A stretch of DNA of 15,676 nucleotides from the NCBI GenBank assembly GCA_051960855.1, contig JBQCDV010000033.1, forward strand, positions 1 through 15,676. The letters run 5' to 3'. The position numbers and the translations under genes were made by a program. The stretch's first letter is position 1, and every line of letters begins with the position of its first letter. Positions 6,731-13,617 of the stretch are shown here, piece after piece. Below the pieces are notes generated by a model, which saw only the letters and a program-made list of their open reading frames with translations, was not told where the DNA came from and did not search any database. This DNA comes from JBQCDV01 sp051960855. Lineage in GTDB: Bacteria; Actinomycetota; Actinomycetes; JAJZTN01.

Positions 6731-6837
6731 CTCCACCCGGCTGGAGGGGTCTGCACCCGGCGGGAGGGGTCTGCACCCGGCTGGAGGGGTCTGCACCGGC
6801 GGGAGGGGACTCCACCGGGAGGGACCTCCACCCGGCG
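6731..6837. repeat. 20-bp degenerate tandem repeat, G-rich on the plus strand
   Basis: Units resemble CTSCACCCGGCKGGAGGGGT: 6731-6750, 6751-6770, 6771-6790, a 19-bp unit at 6791-6809, then shorter decaying units to about 6837. The period is not a multiple of three, which argues against coding. Some units contain the small inverted repeat CTCCA...TGGAG. Paired G-tracts at 6801-6823 (GGGAGGGG and GGGAGGG) could form a G-quadruplex in the plus strand. The array ends about 80 nt before the next gene. Confidence 0.82.
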
Positions 6838-6916
6838 CCACGTCCGCCCCTCGGCCCTCAGCGAAACTGCGACCGGGTCTCTGGCGCCGAGCAGCGTCCT
6901 GCGATGAGATCGGCCT

Positions 6917-7969
6917 ATGCGACTCCTGGTGATCGGCGGCACCTCCTTCCTCGGCCGGGCCGTCGTCGACGCGGCCCTCGACCGCGGCGATGACGTCACG
7001 ACGTTCAACCGCGGCCGGACTGCGGCCGACGACCCCCGGGTCACGGCGCTGCGCGGCGACCGCACCTCCGCTGAGGACGTGACGACGCTGGCCCAGCATG
7101 CGCAGGAGCACGGCCGGTGGGACGCGGTCGTCGACAGCTGCGGCTACGTGCCGGCGGTCGTGGGGCTGTCCGCCACGACCCTGGCAGAGCACGCCGACCG
7201 CTACGTCTTCGTCTCCTCGGTCTCCGCCTACCGCGACTGGCCCCTCCAGCGCAGTGACGAGCAGTCACCCCTGCACGACGGCGACCCGGACGCCGGGCCA
7301 GAGGGCGGCGACTACGGCGTTCAGAAAGTGGGGTGCGAGCGCGCGGCAGAGCGCGCCTTCGGCCCCGACCGCACGTTGGTCCTCCGGCCCGGCATCATCC
7401 TCGGACCCTGGGAGAACGTCGGTCGACTGCCCTGGTGGCTGGTGCGCGTCGCCCGAGGGGGGCGCGTGCTGGCTCCGGGCGACCCCGACGTGCCGATGCA
7501 GCTGATCGACGCCCGCGACATCGCGACGTTCACGCTGGCGAGCATCGACGCTGGCCGCAGCGGCGCCTACAACCTCGTGGGTCCGGCCGGTCAGACGACC
7601 TTCGGACAGTGGCTGCGCGACATCGTGGAGGTGACCGGCAGCGACGCCGAGCTCGTCTGGGTGCCGGACAACCTGCTGCTGGCGCACGCTGTCGAGCCGT
7701 GGAGCGAGCTGCCGCTGTGGATGCCGCAGTCCGACCCGGAGGCCGCGCACGCCTGGGACACCGACGTCAGCAAGGCGCTCGCCGCAGGCCTGCCCACTCG
7801 TGACCCACGGCAGACGATCGAGGACACGTGGGCGTGGTTGCAGTCGCGTGACCTGGTGCCGAACGCCCCGGCCGAGCAGGTCGACGACGACGGGGTGATC
7901 CGGGGCCACGGCATCCGGCCCGCCAAGGAGGCCGAGATCCTCGCGGAGTTCGACGGCACCTCGGTATAG
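6917..7969 (+). CDS. NAD-dependent epimerase/dehydratase family protein (extended or atypical SDR)
   Basis: The 350-residue product begins MRLLVIGGTSFLGRAVV, a Rossmann-fold dinucleotide site (GGTSFLG at 7-13). FVSSVSAY (98-105) supplies the usual catalytic Ser/Thr strand, and Tyr133 with Lys137 (YGVQK) form the YxxxK pair. A substrate-side RPGIILGP segment follows near 157-164. The length suits sugar-nucleotide epimerases or reductases and RNA-binding relatives of this fold, but nothing identifies the substrate. The ATG at 6917 starts the fold directly; upstream there is no good Shine-Dalgarno site. The gene stands alone, with repeats upstream and a convergent hydrolase downstream, so context gives little help. 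Family secure, function unknown. Confidence 0.88.
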   Translation: MRLLVIGGTSFLGRAVVDAALDRGDDVTTFNRGRTAADDPRVTALRGDRTSAEDVTTLAQHAQEHGRWDAVVDSCGYVPAVVGLSATTLAEHADRYVFVSSVSAYRDWPLQRSDEQSPLHDGDPDAGPEGGDYGVQKVGCERAAERAFGPDRTLVLRPGIILGPWENVGRLPWWLVRVARGGRVLAPGDPDVPMQLIDARDIATFTLASIDAGRSGAYNLVGPAGQTTFGQWLRDIVEVTGSDAELVWVPDNLLLAHAVEPWSELPLWMPQSDPEAAHAWDTDVSKALAAGLPTRDPRQTIEDTWAWLQSRDLVPNAPAEQVDDDGVIRGHGIRPAKEAEILAEFDGTSV

Positions 7970-7985
7970 CCCCCGAGCCCCCCCC

Positions 7986-8031
7986 GGGCCCGCGCGACGG
8001 CCGCCGCCCGGCGACGCCAGGCTGCGGGCCC
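7986..8031. terminator. G+C-rich inverted repeat between convergent genes (terminator candidate)
   Basis: GGGCCCGC (7986-7993) and GCGGGCCC (8024-8031) are perfect 8-bp complements, flanking 30 nt that can fold further on itself. It fills the 61-nt gap between the convergent SDR and hydrolase genes and touches the stop codon of the latter. There is no U-tract, so it would have to work as a U-less, bidirectional stem. This is plausible in G+C-rich actinobacteria but unproven. Confidence 0.4.
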
Positions 8032-8732
8032 TACTCCAGCGCGGCCGCCACGGTCTCCGGCGCGACCCACCACCCGAAGTGACCGAGGTCGAGCCGGCGC
8101 ACCTCCCACCCCCGGTGCTCGGCCACTCGGGCGGCGACGTCGTAGGCGCCCGACAGCTGCACGTACGTGACCGGCGCGTCGGGCCAGTCGCTGTAGCCGG
8201 GCAGCGTCTCCTCGAAGAACTCGCGGCCACGCGGCTGCAGGCTCCCCGCCACCGCCGCCGCAGCCTCAGGGGGCAGCATCCCGCCGAGCTCGCCGGCGAG
8301 GTGGTCGGCGCTCCATGTCGGGAAGCGGGCTCCGCTGGCTAGCTCGTCGGCCAGGTGGTGGGCGAAGTCCTCGTCCTCGTCGTGCATCAGGTCCAGCCGC
8401 GAGCCGGGCTTGGGGCGTGGAAGTCCGGCGTCGAGGAAGACATACCGGGCGATCGGCCGGTGCGCAGCCCGCGCCGTGGCGGCCAGCAGCGGCAGCAGCG
8501 GACCCGCTCCGCTGTGGGCGACGAGGATGACCGGCACCCGCGAGGCGCCCTCGCCGAAGGCGCGCCGGGCGGCAGCGACATATCGAACGGCGAACGGCGG
8601 CCGCGCGTCCTCGGTCACGTCCGGCGCGACCACCGCGTGACCGCGGGCGAGCAGCGCTGCAGGCAGCGGTCCCCAGACCGCGGCGGTGGTGAGAGGACTG
8701 TGCAGGAGGACGATGTCGCTCACACCGGTCAC
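8031..8732 (-). CDS. Alpha/beta hydrolase fold protein
   Basis: The product of about 233 residues opens with the first strand and oxyanion region DIVLLHSP, then has a nucleophile elbow AHSGAG (Ser74 from this start). A C-terminal LGHFGWW supplies the likely catalytic His (about 218). The acid residue cannot be fixed by eye. It is probably a small esterase or hydrolase of unknown substrate. The start is uncertain. The GTG at 8732 is chosen because a TAGCGT box lies 8 nt upstream, suggesting a leaderless message. The GTG at 8723 also suits the fold; ATGs at 8760 and 8768 would run into the divergent pyrE start. No Shine-Dalgarno site precedes any of them. Confidence 0.85.
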   Translation of the reverse strand: MTGVSDIVLLHSPLTTAAVWGPLPAALLARGHAVVAPDVTEDARPPFAVRYVAAARRAFGEGASRVPVILVAHSGAGPLLPLLAATARAAHRPIARYVFLDAGLPRPKPGSRLDLMHDEDEDFAHHLADELASGARFPTWSADHLAGELGGMLPPEAAAAVAGSLQPRGREFFEETLPGYSDWPDAPVTYVQLSGAYDVAARVAEHRGWEVRRLDLGHFGWWVAPETVAAALE

Positions 8733-8740
8733 TCTGCCGC

Positions 8741-8750
8741 ACGCTACGTT
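8741..8750. promoter_or_regulatory. Overlapping divergent -10 boxes for the hydrolase gene and pyrE
   Basis: On the plus strand TACGTT (8745-8750) lies 7 nt before the pyrE ATG at 8758. On the minus strand TAGCGT (8746-8741) lies 8 nt before the hydrolase GTG at 8732. Both fit the actinobacterial TANNNT -10 pattern at the distance expected if transcription starts at the start codon. Neither gene has a Shine-Dalgarno site. The two boxes share bases 8745-8746. No clear -35 element is visible for either. Confidence 0.5.
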
Positions 8751-8757
8751 GCGGGCC

Positions 8758-9312
8758 ATGGCAAGCACCTCCGGCGACCGCGACGCCCTCCTTCAGCAGA
8801 TCCAGGACAAGGCCATCGTCCACGGCCGGGTGACTCTCGCCTCGGGCAAGGAGGCCGACTACTACGTCGACCTGCGCCGGGTCACGCTCGACGCCGAGGC
8901 CGCGCCGCTCGTCGGCCGGGTCATGCTCGAGCTGACCTCCGACCTCGACTTTGACGCCGTGGGCGGGCTGACGATGGGAGCCGACCCGGTGGCGATGTCG
9001 ATGCTGCACGCCGCAGCGGCCCAGGGACGCCAACTGGACGCTTTCGTCGTTCGCAAATCGGAGAAGGCGCACGGCCTCCAGCGCCGCATCGAGGGTCCCG
9101 ACGTCGCGGGCCGTCGAGTCCTCGCCGTCGAGGACACCAGCACGACGGGTGGCTCCGTGCTGACCGCTGTGGAGGCGCTGCGGGAGGCCGGAGCCGAGGT
9201 GGTCGCCGTGGCGGTCATCGCGGACCGGGACACCGGCGCCCAGCAGAAGGTCGAGTCGGAGGGTCTGGCCTACCGCTTCGCCTACGGACTGCGCGACCTC
9301 GGGCTGGCCTGA
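8758..9312 (+). CDS. pyrE: Orotate phosphoribosyltransferase
   Basis: This cytosolic enzyme joins orotate to phosphoribosyl pyrophosphate to make orotidine monophosphate in pyrimidine synthesis. The 184-residue product has the PRPP-binding motif VLAVEDTSTTGGS at 121-133, the flexible-loop residues RKSEKAHG (99-106), and the orotate-side region LASGKEADYYVDLR (27-40). These are the standard features of a short actinobacterial PyrE. The ATG at 8758 gives the usual N-terminus and lies 7 nt after a TACGTT -10-like box, suggesting leaderless expression. Upstream in-frame starts would extend across the divergent hydrolase promoter and are unlikely. No other pyrimidine gene is nearby. Its stop is 3 nt from the stop of the convergent lipoprotein gene. 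Confidence 0.95.
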   Translation: MASTSGDRDALLQQIQDKAIVHGRVTLASGKEADYYVDLRRVTLDAEAAPLVGRVMLELTSDLDFDAVGGLTMGADPVAMSMLHAAAAQGRQLDAFVVRKSEKAHGLQRRIEGPDVAGRRVLAVEDTSTTGGSVLTAVEALREAGAEVVAVAVIADRDTGAQQKVESEGLAYRFAYGLRDLGLA

Positions 9313-9315
9313 CCG

Positions 9316-10536
9316 TCAGCCCTGGCGCAGCACCCACGAGACGGCATACGGACCGGGCGAGAACCCGCCCACGGTTCGCAGCACGTGCCCCAGCCCGGCG
9401 ACGGTCAGCAGACGGACTCGGCCGCCGCAGCCGCTGAGGGCGTGCACCGCGGGCGCCGGTCCGGTGACGGCGCTGAGGGTGCCGCAGCCGGTCGCTGTCG
9501 TGAGGCTGTCCTGTGCGGACATCACCGAGGTGCCGAGGTAGGCCGAGTTCGCGATTCCGTCGGTGGGAACGGTCTGGTCGGCGAGACCCGAGACGTGCAG
9601 CACCGGCACGCGAGCGGCGCCGGAGCAGGGCACCATCAGGGAACCGTTGAGGACGGCAGCCGCGCGGGCGGCCCCTCCGCTGCACAGCCAGCGGTAGGTC
9701 ATCATGCCGCCGTTGGAGAAGCCGACGACATAGGGCCGTGCAGTGTTGGCCACCCCGTCGGCCCCGGCGGCGGCGAGCACCGCCCGCAGCGTCGCGACGT
9801 CGTCGATCCCGCTGGCGGCCGCCGTGCCGCAGCAGCGCCCCGCGTCCCAGGAGTGGGCGTAGCCGTCAGGCTCGAGCACCGCCACCCCCCGGGCGAGCGC
9901 GGCCGCCTCGATGCCGCTGTCCTGCGCGAAGCGGTGACCGGAGTTGTGCCAGCCGTGCAGCACCAGCAGGGTCCGCACCGGCCGGTCGACGGAGGCGCCT
10001 GGCGGCAGCACCAGCGTGTACTGGCGCACCAGGCCGCCCACCGTGACCTCGCCCTCGCGCACGACGACGCGGCCCGGAGACGACGCAGACCCCGACTCCC
10101 GAACGCCGCTGCTGCTGCTGCTCGCCGTCGACGGCCCACCCGCCGAGGGGCGTGAGGTGTGAGTGCCCGCTGTGCCCGTCGCCCCCGTGCCGGTGCCCGC
10201 GCCCCCCGCTGTGGCGCGGTTGCGCGGCGTGGCTCCCGAGCTGCCGGCCGCGCGCCCGGCTGTTCCTGTTGCCGTGCCCGGCGCGGCCACGTCGGTGCTC
10301 TCAGACGGCTGGCCCGCGGGGTCAGAGGTGGCGGGCGTAGGTCGGCCGCGGTCGGCGTCCGACCTCGGCGTCCCGACGGCGCTGCCCACGCCACCGGCGG
10401 CACTGTGTCCCGCGCCCTCGCGGCCGGCCGCGACTCGGGTGAGCGCCGGACTGCCGCAGGAGGACAGCGTCGTCACGCACAGCAGCACTCCGACAACGGC
10501 GAGGAGCTGCCGTGCGCCGTTCGACAAGGCCGTCAC
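9316..10536 (-). CDS. Secreted lipoprotein esterase, polyhydroxybutyrate-depolymerase/LpqC-like
   Basis: The 406-residue product has a lipoprotein signal (hydrophobic 9-24, lipobox LSSC with Cys27), so it should be anchored on the outer face of the membrane. Residues 28 to about 155 are a Thr/Ala/Gly/Ser/Pro linker. The rest is a CE1-type alpha/beta hydrolase: HGW (194-196), CCGTAAASGIDDV (235-247), nucleophile elbow GFSNGG (Ser274), likely Asp320 (GLADQTVP) and His384 (GLGHVL). Relatives are annotated as PHB depolymerase, LpqC-like or feruloyl esterase; the substrate cannot be read from sequence. The GTG at 10536 begins the signal peptide and lies 6 nt after a TAGGCT box. The gene follows two DedA genes on the same strand, with an 82-nt gap. 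Confidence 0.88.
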   Translation of the reverse strand: MTALSNGARQLLAVVGVLLCVTTLSSCGSPALTRVAAGREGAGHSAAGGVGSAVGTPRSDADRGRPTPATSDPAGQPSESTDVAAPGTATGTAGRAAGSSGATPRNRATAGGAGTGTGATGTAGTHTSRPSAGGPSTASSSSSGVRESGSASSPGRVVVREGEVTVGGLVRQYTLVLPPGASVDRPVRTLLVLHGWHNSGHRFAQDSGIEAAALARGVAVLEPDGYAHSWDAGRCCGTAAASGIDDVATLRAVLAAAGADGVANTARPYVVGFSNGGMMTYRWLCSGGAARAAAVLNGSLMVPCSGAARVPVLHVSGLADQTVPTDGIANSAYLGTSVMSAQDSLTTATGCGTLSAVTGPAPAVHALSGCGGRVRLLTVAGLGHVLRTVGGFSPGPYAVSWVLRQG

Positions 10537-10542
10537 CCGTCC

Positions 10543-10548
10543 AGCCTA
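10543..10548 (-). promoter_or_regulatory. -10-like box for the esterase lipoprotein gene (leaderless start)
   Basis: TAGGCT on the minus strand ends 6 nt before the GTG at 10536, a spacing that would place transcription initiation at the start codon. No Shine-Dalgarno site is present and no -35 is clear. The 82-nt gap to the upstream DedA gene leaves room for an independent promoter. Confidence 0.45.
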
Positions 10549-10618
10549 GGAGCAGCGACGCGGCATCCGGGCTAAAACGGACAAGGTCGCACCGGTCCGC
10601 TGCCACAGTGCGCGGACG

Positions 10619-11368
10619 TCAGCGGTCGCGCGCGCGGCGACGGCCGGCGGTGAGCTCCAGCACGATGGGGATGAAGCTGACCAGCACGACGACCACGAAG
10701 ATGATCTCAAGGTTGTTGCGGATGAAGTCGACTCCGCCCAGGGCGTGGCCGAGCAGGGTGACCCCGGTGCCCCAGAGGATTCCACCGATGACGGAGTAGA
10801 TCGAGAAGCGGCGGAGATCCATCCGTCCGACCCCGGCCATCGCGGCGATGAAGGTCCGCACGATCGGCACGAAGCGGGCCAGCACGATGGCCCGGGCGCC
10901 GTGACGTTCGAAGAAGTGGTGGGTGCGCTCGACGTACTCCTGCTTGAGCAGTCGCGAGTCGGGTCGCCGGAACAGCCGAGGGCCGGCGCGGAAGCCGATC
11001 GCGTAGCCGGCGAGGTTGCCGAGGATCGCAGCGGCACTCGCGACGACGCACAGCAGCCACAGCGGTGCGGCGAGTGTGCCGGCGGCGATGAGCAGGCCGG
11101 CGGTGAACAGCAGGGAGTCGCCCGGCAGGAAGAAGCCGATGAGCAGGCCGCACTCGGCGAACAGGATGATCGCGACGAGCACGAGGGCCGCGCTGGAGTA
11201 GCGGCTGAGCAGGACGTCGGTGTTGAGCCAGTCCGGTCCGAGGGCGAGGACATGACCGCTGCTCGCGGCTGCGATGACATGGCCGCTGCTTGCGGCTGCG
11301 ATGACATGACCGCTGCTCGCGGCGGTGAGGATGGCGTCGGACACTGTCGCTGACAGGGCGGCGGGCAC
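10619..11368 (-). CDS. DedA family (SNARE-associated/VTT domain) membrane protein, with N-terminal repeats
   Basis: DedA proteins are inner-membrane proteins linked to lipid-carrier recycling, membrane potential and envelope stress. Of 249 residues, 50 onward carry the fold: Glu72 in FAECGLLIGFFLPGDSLLF (PGDS at 82-85), the re-entrant loop RFVPIVRTF (165-173), and GGILWGTG. Hydrophobic helices fall near 58-81, 86-125, 187-207 and 220-239. Residues 16-42 are three copies of a nine-residue unit, AASSGHVIA, not part of the family fold. The GTG at 11368 is supported by a TAGCCT box 6 nt upstream. A GTG at 11344 would still include the repeats. The upstream gene is a second DedA paralogue. Family secure. 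Confidence 0.9.
   Translation of the reverse strand: MPAALSATVSDAILTAASSGHVIAAASSGHVIAAASSGHVLALGPDWLNTDVLLSRYSSAALVLVAIILFAECGLLIGFFLPGDSLLFTAGLLIAAGTLAAPLWLLCVVASAAAILGNLAGYAIGFRAGPRLFRRPDSRLLKQEYVERTHHFFERHGARAIVLARFVPIVRTFIAAMAGVGRMDLRRFSIYSVIGGILWGTGVTLLGHALGGVDFIRNNLEIIFVVVVLVSFIPIVLELTAGRRRARDR
11244..11324 (-). repeat. 27-bp coding tandem repeat in the DedA N-terminus, three units
   Basis: Units lie at 11244-11270, 11271-11297 and 11298-11324 and differ at only a few bases. They encode AASSGHVIA-type nine-residue units upstream of the first membrane helix. The period keeps frame. Confidence 0.88.
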
Positions 11369-11374
11369 GCGGTC

Positions 11375-11403
11375 AGGCTACGGGCTGGTTCGGGGAGTGT
11401 CCT
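11375..11403 (-). promoter_or_regulatory. Candidate promoter of the 10619-11368 DedA gene
   Basis: On the minus strand AGGACA (11403-11398) and TAGCCT (11380-11375) are separated by 17 nt. The -10 lies 6 nt before the GTG at 11368, so the message would be leaderless. The -35-like element overlaps the stop codon of the upstream DedA gene. The -35 matches TTGACA at four of six positions. Confidence 0.45.
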
Positions 11404-12142
11404 ACTCCGTGCGGCTGCCTTCGCCGATGCTGCCCTCCGGCCTTGCCTGGCTCGCACCCTTCCTCCGCCGGCGGGTCCGAACCGCCGCGAGTGCAGGTCC
11501 GACCAGGGTCACGAGCACGGAAAGGGCCGCGATCGCCAGCGCAACGTCCCGCAGCCAGGGGCGGGAGCCGGCCAGATGCCCGAGCACCGGCAGCCCGACC
11601 GCCCACCCGAGGGCGCCGACGACATCGGCGAGAGCGAAGGCCGCAAGTCGCATTCGCGTGGCCCCCGCGATGACGGGGACGAGCGTGCGGACCCAGGGGA
11701 TCCACCGGGCCGCGATGACCATGAGGGGCCCCCAGCGGGCCGTCCAGGCTTCTGCCTGCGCGAGCCGCTGCGGAGTGAAGTGCCTGCTGCGGCCGGAGCC
11801 GGTGCGGCGCTCCAGCCACGGTCGTCCCAGCCGGCGGCCGGTGGCATAGCCGACAAGGTCGCCGGACACCGCAGCGACGAACGCTCCGGCGGCCAGCAGC
11901 GGCAGTGACACCAACGGCCCTGGTGGGAGCGGCCCTGACCCCAACGGCCCTGGTTCGAACGGCGTGGCGGAGCCCGAGGCCTGCGACGACACCTGCGCCG
12001 CGGTGAGCAGCCCCGCGCCGAAGAGGATCGTGTCGCCTGGCAGCAGGAAGCCGACGAGCAGCCCGGACTCCACGAAGACGAAGCCCCACACGACCGCGTA
12101 GACCGCCACGGCGCTCAGCGACGCGAGGTCCGGCGAGAGCAC
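11402..12142 (-). CDS. DedA family membrane protein, second paralogue
   Basis: The 246-residue product carries the same fold as its neighbour: Glu25 in FVFVESGLLVGFLLPGDTILF (PGDT at 35-38), GDLVGYATGRRLG (94-106), the re-entrant loop RWIPWVRTLVPVIAG (146-160), and a Gly/Trp helix near 176-190. Between the first and second conserved blocks it has an extra loop of about 30 residues rich in Gly, Pro and Ser (52-81), encoded by a degenerate repeat. Its tail is basic (RTRRRRK, 222-228). The GTG at 12142 gives a standard DedA N-terminus; no clear Shine-Dalgarno site is seen. The divergent methyltransferase starts 35 nt away. The two paralogues differ too much to be a recent duplication. Confidence 0.88.
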   Translation of the reverse strand: MLSPDLASLSAVAVYAVVWGFVFVESGLLVGFLLPGDTILFGAGLLTAAQVSSQASGSATPFEPGPLGSGPLPPGPLVSLPLLAAGAFVAAVSGDLVGYATGRRLGRPWLERRTGSGRSRHFTPQRLAQAEAWTARWGPLMVIAARWIPWVRTLVPVIAGATRMRLAAFALADVVGALGWAVGLPVLGHLAGSRPWLRDVALAIAALSVLVTLVGPALAAVRTRRRRKGASQARPEGSIGEGSRTE

Positions 12143-12177
12143 CGGGTGATCGTCGCACGGGATGGCAGGCTGGCGAC
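12143..12177. promoter_or_regulatory. 35-bp divergent start region between a DedA gene and the RNA methyltransferase
   Basis: Both genes start with GTG at the edges of this 35-bp gap, so their promoters must overlap or lie inside each other's coding sequence. I see no good Shine-Dalgarno site on either side. On the minus strand GACGAT lies 6 nt before the DedA GTG but departs from TANNNT at the first base. The call rests on layout, not on clear boxes. Confidence 0.3.
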
Positions 12178-12891
12178 GTGGACGACCGCGAGCAGCCCGA
12201 CCGCGAGCAGGACATCGGCGTGGGCGTGGGGCCGTGGCCGAGTGCGCCGGAGCAGTGGCCCGACGACCCGCGGCTCGACCCGGACCTGCTACGCGACGGC
12301 GACCGCCGCAACGTGGTGGACCGCTATCGCTACTGGCGCCGCGAGGCAGTCGTGGCCGACCTCGACACTCGGCGGCACGGGTTCCACGTGGCAGTCGAGA
12401 ACTGGAGCCACGACTTCAACATCGGGTCGGTCGTCCGGACCGCGAACGCCTTCCTCGCCGCCGAGGTCCACATCGTCGGCGGCCGCCGCTGGAACCGGCG
12501 TGGGGCGATGGTCACCGACCGCTACCAGCACATCCGCCACCACCCGAGCGTGGCCGAGCTCGTCGCCTGGGCGGCACAGCGGCGACTACCGCTGCTGGGG
12601 GTCGACAACCTGCCGGGCGCCGTGCCGTTGGAGACCACGCCGCTCCCGCGCGAGTGCGTCCTCGTCTTCGGGCAGGAGGGCCCCGGGCTGTCAGCCGAGG
12701 TGCGGGAGGCGGCCGACGCCGTTCTGTCGATCGCGCAGTTCGGCTCGACCCGCTCGATCAACGCGGGTGCCGCCGCCGCCATCGCAATGCATGCGTGGGT
12801 GCGGCAGCACGTCTTCGGTCAGACGCCGCTCTCGACGACGCTCACGAGCTCACCGACACCGGTGACGACGCGCGACGGGCGGAACGGGTAA
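12178..12891 (+). CDS. SPOUT-class (TrmH/SpoU family) RNA 2'-O-methyltransferase
   Basis: The 237-residue product has the three SpoU motifs: HDFNIGSVVRTANAF at 78-92 (Asn81, catalytic-type Arg87), LVFGQEGPGLS at 162-172, and STRSINAGAAAAIAMHAW at 190-207. These build the trefoil-knot SAM site of enzymes that methylate a ribose 2'-hydroxyl in tRNA or rRNA. The target nucleotide cannot be told from sequence. The first 40 residues are acidic and family-variable. The GTG at 12178 is the best start, but it has only a weak AGG upstream. The last 24 codons lie in the 73-bp overlap with the opposite-strand HAD gene and look non-conserved, as if the stop was lost into the neighbour. Confidence 0.9.
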   Translation: MDDREQPDREQDIGVGVGPWPSAPEQWPDDPRLDPDLLRDGDRRNVVDRYRYWRREAVVADLDTRRHGFHVAVENWSHDFNIGSVVRTANAFLAAEVHIVGGRRWNRRGAMVTDRYQHIRHHPSVAELVAWAAQRRLPLLGVDNLPGAVPLETTPLPRECVLVFGQEGPGLSAEVREAADAVLSIAQFGSTRSINAGAAAAIAMHAWVRQHVFGQTPLSTTLTSSPTPVTTRDGRNG

Positions 12892-13610
12892 CGCTCGATC
12901 TCGCTGCGGCTGGTGATGCCCGTCAGCACCAGCACGGTCTCGAGCCCGGCCTCGATGCCGGCGACGATGTCGGTGTCCATGCGGTCACCGATCATCGCGG
13001 TGCTCTCCGAGTGGGCGGCGATCCGGTTGAGCGCGCTGCGGAACATCATCGGGTTGGGCTTGCCGACGAAGTAGGGCTCGACGCCGGTGGCCTTGGTGAT
13101 CAGTGCTGCGACCGACCCGCACGCGGGCAGCGGGCCTTCCGCCGACGGCCCGGTCGCGTCCGGGTTGGTGGCGATGAACCGCGCGCCGCCGAGCAGCAGC
13201 CGGATCGCCTTGGTGATCGCCTCGAAGGAGTAGGTCCGCGTCTCCCCGAGAACGACGTAGTCGGGGCTGGTGTCGGTGAGCACGTAGCCGACCTCGTGCA
13301 GGGCGGTCGTCAGCCCCGCCTCCCCGATCACGTACGCGCTGCCGCCGGGCAGCTGGTCGTCGAGGAACTGCGCGGTCGCCATCGCGGAGGTCCAGATGGC
13401 CTCCTCCGGGATGTCGAGCCCGGACTGCACGAGGCGGGCGCGCAGGTCCCGCGGGGTGTAGATGGAGTTGTTGGTCAGCACCAGGAACGGCCGCTCGCAC
13501 CGCTGCAGCGCCGCGACGAACTCCTGCGCCCCCGGCAGCGCGTGGCCCTCGTGGACGAGGACGCCGTCCATGTCGGTCAGCCAGGTCGCAATCGGGGCGC
13601 GGTCGCTCAT
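12819..13610 (-). CDS. HAD-IIA (NagD-like) phosphatase
   Basis: The 263-residue protein has all HAD motifs: DMDGVL (nucleophile Asp13, Asp15), VLTNNS (44-49), Lys184 in VGKPNPMMF, and GDRMDTD (208-214). The insert between motifs II and III, the C2 cap, and the NNS signature fit the NagD/p-nitrophenyl-phosphatase group, which hydrolyses small phosphate esters such as sugar or nucleotide monophosphates. The specific substrate is not evident. The ATG at 13610 has a TAGCCT box 7 nt upstream and no Shine-Dalgarno site, so it is probably leaderless. Its 3' end overlaps the convergent methyltransferase gene by 73 bp. Confidence 0.92.
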   Translation of the reverse strand: MSDRAPIATWLTDMDGVLVHEGHALPGAQEFVAALQRCERPFLVLTNNSIYTPRDLRARLVQSGLDIPEEAIWTSAMATAQFLDDQLPGGSAYVIGEAGLTTALHEVGYVLTDTSPDYVVLGETRTYSFEAITKAIRLLLGGARFIATNPDATGPSAEGPLPACGSVAALITKATGVEPYFVGKPNPMMFRSALNRIAAHSESTAMIGDRMDTDIVAGIEAGLETVLVLTGITSRSEIERYPFRPSRVVTGVGELVSVVESGV

Positions 13611-13617
13611 GTCGTCG

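Larger units (their letters stand above)
6599..6916. other. Intergenic region downstream of coxG holding the two repeat elements
   Basis: This 318-base gap contains palindrome copy 2 and the 20-bp tandem repeat. I see no convincing gene in it. The promoter for the gene at 6917 must lie here or in the last bases (TGAGAT at 6905-6910, 6 nt before the ATG, is a poor -10). Minus-strand open frames across the repeats are by-products of G+C-rich sequence. Confidence 0.6.

Noticed and set aside
5705..7192. 495-codon minus-strand open frame over coxG, the repeats and the SDR start
   Set aside because: It crosses an intergenic palindrome and a 20-bp repeat and opposes two good genes. It is a composition artefact.
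10107..10122. CTG/GCT trinucleotide run in the lipoprotein gene
   Set aside because: It only encodes the poly-Ser part of a low-complexity linker and is short.
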